DNA from: Deltaproteobacteria bacterium
GTDB taxonomy: Bacteria; Desulfobacterota_B; Binatia; UBA9968
Direction of reading: 5' to 3'
DNA: 7,919 nt
Assembly (NCBI GenBank): GCA_027297485.1
Contig: JAPUHZ010000285.1
Span: 1-7,919, forward strand
Positions 4,565 through 7,919 of this stretch are shown one piece after another. A program made the translations under genes and the position numbers. Each line of letters begins with the position of its first letter. Position 1 is the first letter of the stretch. The notes under the pieces were generated by a model. That model made no database searches, was not told the DNA's origin, and worked only from the letters and a program-made list of their open reading frames with translations.

Positions 4565-5305
4565 ATGGCACTTTCAGGTGAAGCGTTTGTCAAGGAACTC
4601 CAAGGGATAGTGCGGAGAAAGCACTCTAAAGACCATCCGGTCATCGGGATGATCGAAAGGGGAGAACTGGACCGTAAGCAGCTTAAGGGTTTTGTCGGTC
4701 AGTTTTATCTTTTCTTTCCCAAGCCCTTCCCCAAACCGATAGCAGCGATGCTGGGGCGCTGTCCGGATGATGATATCCTGGAGAAGATGTGGATTGAAAA
4801 CGTGGTGGAAGAGGGGACGGGGGAGATCACGGGCACGGATAGCCACAAAAGCCTTTACATTCGGTTTGCGAAGGCCTGCGGCTGTCCCAAGGAAGAGTTG
4901 GATCGGGTGGAGCCTTTGCCCGAGACAGAGGCCTTTTTGGATTGGCGTGAACTGCTTATCTATCAGAGGCCATGGCTTGAGCTTTATGCCAGCCAAGGTT
5001 TCTGTTTAGAGGGGACTGCTGGCGAGCGGATGACCAGAATAGTCAACGGACTAACAAAACATTACGGCTTTGATAGGAACTCTGAAGATATTCGCTACTG
5101 GACGCTCCATATGAGTGTGGACGAGGAGCATATGCGCATTGGCCCCTATGCAGTGGAAAAATATGCGGTGACGGATCTACAGCAAGAACAAGTGCGCTAC
5201 GCGGTAGGGAAGACGCTGGATATTTTTTGGTTGGCCTATGATGGCATCAAAAGGGCCTTTGTGGATCGGGATCCACTGTACGCCAAGTGGAGAAACGGAA
5301 GATAA
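4565..5305 (+). CDS. Haem-oxygenase-like diiron oxidase (PqqC/CADD/TenA-like fold)
   Basis: The product is 246 residues from ATG 4565. It is all-helical in character and carries the metal-ligand pattern of the haem-oxygenase-like diiron oxidase (HDO) group. The visible ligands are a glutamate in ENVVEEGTGE (Glu82, 83 or 87), His94 in TDSHKSLYIRF, Glu149 in CLEGTAGER, and His182, Asp186 and His189 in LHMSVDEEH. The H-x3-D-x2-H spacing of the last three equals that of CADD (His174, Asp178, His181 in the chlamydial protein), and the Glu149-to-His182 distance is within one residue of CADD. Known members use O2 for oxidative C-C or C-N cleavage, for example UndA, BesC and the N-oxygenase SznF; cofactor-free PqqC shares the fold. 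It begins a tight operon with a cyclase-type hydrolase and a DHDPS-like aldolase. No pqqA, pqqB or pqqD lies nearby, so PqqC itself is unlikely. Substrate unknown. Confidence 0.85.
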   Translation: MALSGEAFVKELQGIVRRKHSKDHPVIGMIERGELDRKQLKGFVGQFYLFFPKPFPKPIAAMLGRCPDDDILEKMWIENVVEEGTGEITGTDSHKSLYIRFAKACGCPKEELDRVEPLPETEAFLDWRELLIYQRPWLELYASQGFCLEGTAGERMTRIVNGLTKHYGFDRNSEDIRYWTLHMSVDEEHMRIGPYAVEKYAVTDLQQEQVRYAVGKTLDIFWLAYDGIKRAFVDRDPLYAKWRNGR

Positions 5306-5329
5306 AGTAAAAAAGAGGATTGCGTTTTT

Positions 5330-5986
5330 ATGGAAATGGTTGATCTGACGCGTGTGATCTATGATGGGATGCCGAAGATACCCGTGCTTCCGGATGTCCA
5401 TGTACGGAAGTTCTTCAGTTTGGAAAAAGGGCATCCACTAAATGTCACTGAGCTCTCCCTTCCGTGCCATGCCGGCACTCATGTAGATGCCCCTATCCAT
5501 ATCGTACCGGGGGGGAAATCCATTGACGATATCCCTCTGGATTCTTTCGTCGGTCCCGGGGCAGTGATTCCGGTGAAAAAGAGGGGAGGGGAGGAGGTGA
5601 CGGCCCAGGACCTCGAGATCTCCGGTGTTTCAGTCAATCGTGGGGATATCCTAATGCTCTTTACCGGTTGGGACGAGAAGTTCGAAAGTCCGGATTACAA
5701 TCATCATCCCTATCTTTCCGTGGATGCAGCGGAGTGGATGGTCAAGAAAGGCGTTAAGCTTTTCGGTGTCGATTGCATTACTGTGGATCTTCCCACGCCA
5801 ATGCGGCAGAAGGGATTTGATTTTCCCGTCCATAGGACGCTATTAGGAAACGGAGTTCTTATTGCTGAAAACGTAACGAACCTGGGCAGTATCGTTGGAA
5901 AAAAAACGAGGATCCTGGCCTTGCCGCTCAGGGTGAAGGGAAGCGATGCCGGCCATGCCAGAATCGTCGCGGAAGTTTTGAGCTAG
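5330..5986 (+). CDS. Cyclase family metal-dependent hydrolase (kynurenine formamidase-like)
   Basis: The product is 218 residues, normal for the family. The signature CHAGTHVDAPIHI supplies the metal ligands His47, His51, Asp53 and His57. The second half has GVDCITVDLP, His168 in FPVHRTLLG and Glu180 in IAENVTNL, all conserved positions in this family. Members hydrolyse amides or lactam-like rings, for example N-formylkynurenine by KynB and isatin by isatin hydrolase, or act in polyketide cyclisation. The start at ATG 5330 has GAGGA at 5315-5319; a second in-frame ATG at 5336 is possible. The gene begins 24 nt after the oxidase gene and ends 4 nt before the aldolase gene, so the three are almost certainly co-transcribed. 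KynB proper usually sits with tryptophan dioxygenase or kynureninase, which are absent here, so another substrate is likely. Confidence 0.88.
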   Translation: MEMVDLTRVIYDGMPKIPVLPDVHVRKFFSLEKGHPLNVTELSLPCHAGTHVDAPIHIVPGGKSIDDIPLDSFVGPGAVIPVKKRGGEEVTAQDLEISGVSVNRGDILMLFTGWDEKFESPDYNHHPYLSVDAAEWMVKKGVKLFGVDCITVDLPTPMRQKGFDFPVHRTLLGNGVLIAENVTNLGSIVGKKTRILALPLRVKGSDAGHARIVAEVLS

Positions 5987-5990
5987 AACG

Positions 5991-6959
5991 GTGACCAGCA
6001 CAAAACACATCAACGGAGTAATCGGAGCTTGTCTTACGCCTTTCGGTGAGGATGACCGAATCGACTTTAAGGCTCTCGAAAAGGAAATTGAATTCCTTGT
6101 ACCGGACTGTGATGCTATCACAATTGCCGCGGTCGAAGCGGCTGAATATACCATGCTTTCCCGCGACGAACGCAAGGAGTTATTGCGAGTTGCTACAGAG
6201 ATGATCGCTAAGCGCGTTCCCGTAATCCTCGGATGCTCAAGCCCTGCGCCGCGTGAGGTGATTGAATTAGCCGAATACGCGGCAAAGATTGGGGGCGATT
6301 TTGTTCAGGTGCTGATGCCCCTTCGGCCTTGGGGTGGTCAACCAACCATTGCGGAACTTATGGAATTCTACACGCAGGTTGCGTCAGCCAGTCCACTACC
6401 GGTAACCTGTTATCACAATCCTGGTCCCGGCGCCGATCCTCCTCAGGACGCTTTTGTGAAGATCAGCGAAATCGATAACATTCGTTATTTCAAGGAAAGC
6501 TCGAGGGATATTACAAAAATATCTAGATTGATTGAACAAATTGAACTCGCAGGTCGAGGACACTACTTTACAACCATGCAGCCGCTGCTCGTCACGCTGA
6601 TGCTCGGTGGCTCTGGGGCTACGATGCCACCACCGGGCACACGCATTGGAGCCAAGGTCATAAAGGCTTTCCGGGTGGGAGACCTCGAGACCGCAAGGTT
6701 TTGGGCGCGTTGTTTTGCTTTGTTTCCGGGAAAATGGGGAGCGTATGGTTTACCGCCTGTCATGAAGTCCGCCATGAAACATTTTGGTGTAGACATTGGC
6801 AATCCGTCTCGCCCGTACGCGCCGGTGAGTCCACGAGATCACGAACAGATAGGGCAATTTCTTCGACAAGTTGGACTGATCGGTGAATCAGGGCCCACGC
6901 CCGAGGGCTTGCTGGACGCAAGCGAGAAGCTCCGGCAGGAAGATACTTTTCTCCGATAG
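5991..6959 (+). CDS. DHDPS/NAL-superfamily Schiff-base lyase or aldolase, divergent, not DapA
   Basis: The product is 322 residues, slightly longer than typical DapA. The TIM-barrel class I aldolase signatures are present: GACLTPFGEDDRID near the start, Tyr141 in TCYHNPG, and the Schiff-base Lys168 in RYFKESSRD. The usual GTTGE block, which supplies the hydroxyl relay and binds the pyruvate carboxylate, is replaced by AAVEAAEYTML (residues 46-56). The later glycine loop reads LMLGGSGATMPPPG. This loss argues against dihydrodipicolinate synthase and suggests an altered substrate, as in other lyases or hydratase-aldolases of this superfamily. The start is GTG 5991, 4 nt after the cyclase stop. 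Its ribosome site is weak (GGAAG, 15 nt away), which suggests translational coupling. It is the last gene of the operon. Confidence 0.88.
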   Translation: MTSTKHINGVIGACLTPFGEDDRIDFKALEKEIEFLVPDCDAITIAAVEAAEYTMLSRDERKELLRVATEMIAKRVPVILGCSSPAPREVIELAEYAAKIGGDFVQVLMPLRPWGGQPTIAELMEFYTQVASASPLPVTCYHNPGPGADPPQDAFVKISEIDNIRYFKESSRDITKISRLIEQIELAGRGHYFTTMQPLLVTLMLGGSGATMPPPGTRIGAKVIKAFRVGDLETARFWARCFALFPGKWGAYGLPPVMKSAMKHFGVDIGNPSRPYAPVSPRDHEQIGQFLRQVGLIGESGPTPEGLLDASEKLRQEDTFLR

Positions 6960-6977
6960 GCGTAGCAGTTGGGGGTT

Positions 6978-6997
6978 GGGGTACCGAATCTCACCCC
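6978..6997 (+). terminator. Hairpin downstream of the operon, possible weak terminator
   Basis: GGGGT (6978-6982) pairs with ACCCC (6993-6997) around a 10-nt loop. There is no U-tract after it, so intrinsic termination is doubtful. Confidence 0.28.
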
Positions 6998-7000
6998 GCG

Positions 7001-7010
7001 GGTTATAACC
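7001..7010. promoter_or_regulatory. Perfect palindrome GGTTATAACC, operator candidate
   Basis: A 10-bp perfect palindrome lies in the 110-bp gap before the last two genes, 60 bp upstream of the small ORF at 7070. A second inverted repeat, TCGCTT/AAGCGA (7032-7037 with 7052-7057), follows. No convincing -35/-10 pair is visible, so the regulatory role is a guess. Confidence 0.28.
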
Positions 7011-7069
7011 AAAACGTTAAAAATCATCGACTCGCTTTGATCGCCCTGACCAAGCGATAGTAATTAATC

Positions 7070-7273
7070 ATGGAGCTGATCAAGTACTTTTCGGACAAGC
7101 TAATTCTTTGGTTCCTTCACGTAACCTCCAGGTTCGGCAAGGAGCTCACGCGTAAGGGTCGCCTTGAGCAGAAAATGTGGCGTGAACAGCGGCTTAGAAA
7201 CTTAAAGGGACTAGCCATCCGATCCCGCCAGCGTTTAGACGCAAGGGAAGTCTCTACCCGGCAGGATGAATAG
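7070..7273 (+). CDS. Small basic protein of unknown function, 67 residues
   Basis: This frame starts at ATG 7070 and ends 5 nt before the SQR-like gene, which suggests co-transcription. The N-terminal 20 residues (MELIKYFSDKLILWFLHVTS) are amphipathic or hydrophobic and could lie at a membrane surface. The rest is strongly basic and helical, with many Arg and Lys and no cysteine. No family is recognised and the ribosome site is weak. The tight spacing to the flavoprotein is the main reason to accept it as real. A membrane-anchoring or accessory role for the quinone-linked flavoprotein is conceivable but not shown. Confidence 0.5.
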   Translation: MELIKYFSDKLILWFLHVTSRFGKELTRKGRLEQKMWREQRLRNLKGLAIRSRQRLDAREVSTRQDE

Positions 7274-7278
7274 TCGAA

Positions 7279-7919
7279 ATGCCTAGACTAAACGGACGAA
7301 AGCGGATTGTAGTTTTAGGGGGAGGGAGCGGGGGAGTCGTGGCCGCCACGAACTTAGGCCGTAAACTCGGTAACAATCATGACGTGATCCTGGTCGATAA
7401 GCGGCCGGATCATATTTTCATGCCTGCTTTTCTGTTCGTCATGGTAGGCGATCGGCAGCCTCATGATATCAGCCGAAGCCTAAAACAGATGGAGAGACGT
7501 AACATCAAGTTCATTCAATCCGAAGTCTTGGGAATAGATCCTGACCATCAACAGGTAGAGCTCCAAAATCAAAAAATAGATTATGATTACCTAGTCGTCT
7601 CCCTCGGCATGCAGATTCGGCCCGACCTGATTCCCGGCTTCGCCGAAGCGTCCTTGCACCCATGGGAGCTCGACGGGGCAGTGCGCCTACGAGATGCCCT
7701 AGCGACATTCAACGAGGGACGCGTTGTAGTCGGAGTGCCGTTGGGTCCCTATCGTTGCCCACCCGCGCCGTACGAGACGCAGTGGATGTTGGATAGCTAC
7801 TTCAAAAACCGGGGCATTCGAGATCGGGTACGAATTGAGTATTTCACCCGCGATCCCGAACCCACCGGGGAGCACAGAAACCCGATGGTATGGATGGACG
7901 ATGAAAGCCGGCGACGTGA
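7279..7919 (+). CDS. Sulfide:quinone oxidoreductase-like FAD flavoprotein, 3'-truncated by window edge
   Basis: The frame from ATG 7279 is open for 213 codons to the end of the window, so the C-terminal half is missing. An FAD-binding motif GGGSGGVVAATNL (residues 14-26) follows a basic start. HIFMPAFLFVMVGD is the region that in SQR and flavocytochrome c sulfide dehydrogenase follows the first beta-alpha-beta unit. The key signature is YRCPPAPYE with Cys160, the cysteine that forms the FAD adduct or trisulfide bridge in SQR proteins. The counterpart of the third SQR cysteine (Cys128 in the Acidithiobacillus enzyme) is not seen, since residues 127-129 are His-Pro-Trp. The partner cysteine near 356 lies outside the window. 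The likely role is membrane-associated sulfide or related thiol oxidation with quinone reduction. A type-II NADH dehydrogenase-like role cannot be excluded until the C-terminus is seen. Confidence 0.84.
   Translation, partial: MPRLNGRKRIVVLGGGSGGVVAATNLGRKLGNNHDVILVDKRPDHIFMPAFLFVMVGDRQPHDISRSLKQMERRNIKFIQSEVLGIDPDHQQVELQNQKIDYDYLVVSLGMQIRPDLIPGFAEASLHPWELDGAVRLRDALATFNEGRVVVGVPLGPYRCPPAPYETQWMLDSYFKNRGIRDRVRIEYFTRDPEPTGEHRNPMVWMDDESRRR

Noticed and set aside
1..7919. tRNA, rRNA, CRISPR arrays or replication origin.
   Set aside because: No cloverleaf or rRNA signature, no regularly spaced direct repeats, and no DnaA-box clusters were seen by eye on either strand.

Overview
The window looks like a stretch of a Gram-negative-type bacterial chromosome or metagenomic contig of medium GC. 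It contains a lipoprotein signal peptide, a signal peptidase I, two good sigma-54 (-24/-12) promoter matches and a sulfide:quinone-oxidoreductase-like flavoprotein. Nothing in the sequence fixes the phylum. Both edges cut through genes: the 5' edge truncates a sugar transferase and the 3' edge truncates the flavoprotein.

Layout. 1-1897 (+): the 3' part of a membrane glycosyl-1-phosphate transferase of the kind that starts polysaccharide or glycan synthesis on a polyprenyl carrier, then a geranylgeranyl-reductase-type FAD oxidoreductase. 1898-2092: a leader with a good -10 box, several competing helices and a hairpin followed by a T-run, placed before a lipoprotein start codon. 2093-2923: that lipoprotein gene is broken after about 24 codons by a 758-bp element with 20-bp imperfect terminal inverted repeats (18/20 identical), which encodes on the minus strand an intact REP-associated (RAYT/IS200-like) Y1 transposase. 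2924-3581: an AT-rich regulatory region without a large gene. It holds two divergent sigma-54 promoters. The minus-strand promoter would start a transcript only 14 nt ahead of a previously unflagged 25-residue membrane micropeptide with a near-perfect Shine-Dalgarno. The plus-strand promoter drives a short leader ORF that ends 2 nt before a signal peptidase I gene (3582-4253).

4254-4564 holds a hairpin and a possible sigma-70 promoter. It is followed by a tight three-gene operon (4565-6959): a haem-oxygenase-fold diiron oxidase (PqqC/CADD-like), a metal-dependent cyclase/kynurenine-formamidase-type hydrolase, and a DHDPS/NAL-type Schiff-base aldolase that has lost the usual GTTGE motif. Together these suggest an uncharacterised small-molecule pathway: oxidative cleavage, then hydrolysis, then aldol or retro-aldol chemistry. 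The substrate cannot be read from the sequence. 7070-7919 holds a small basic protein and then the SQR-like flavoprotein, which runs off the window.

The most interesting parts are the divergent sigma-54 module with its micropeptide and signal peptidase, and the oxidase-cyclase-aldolase operon.
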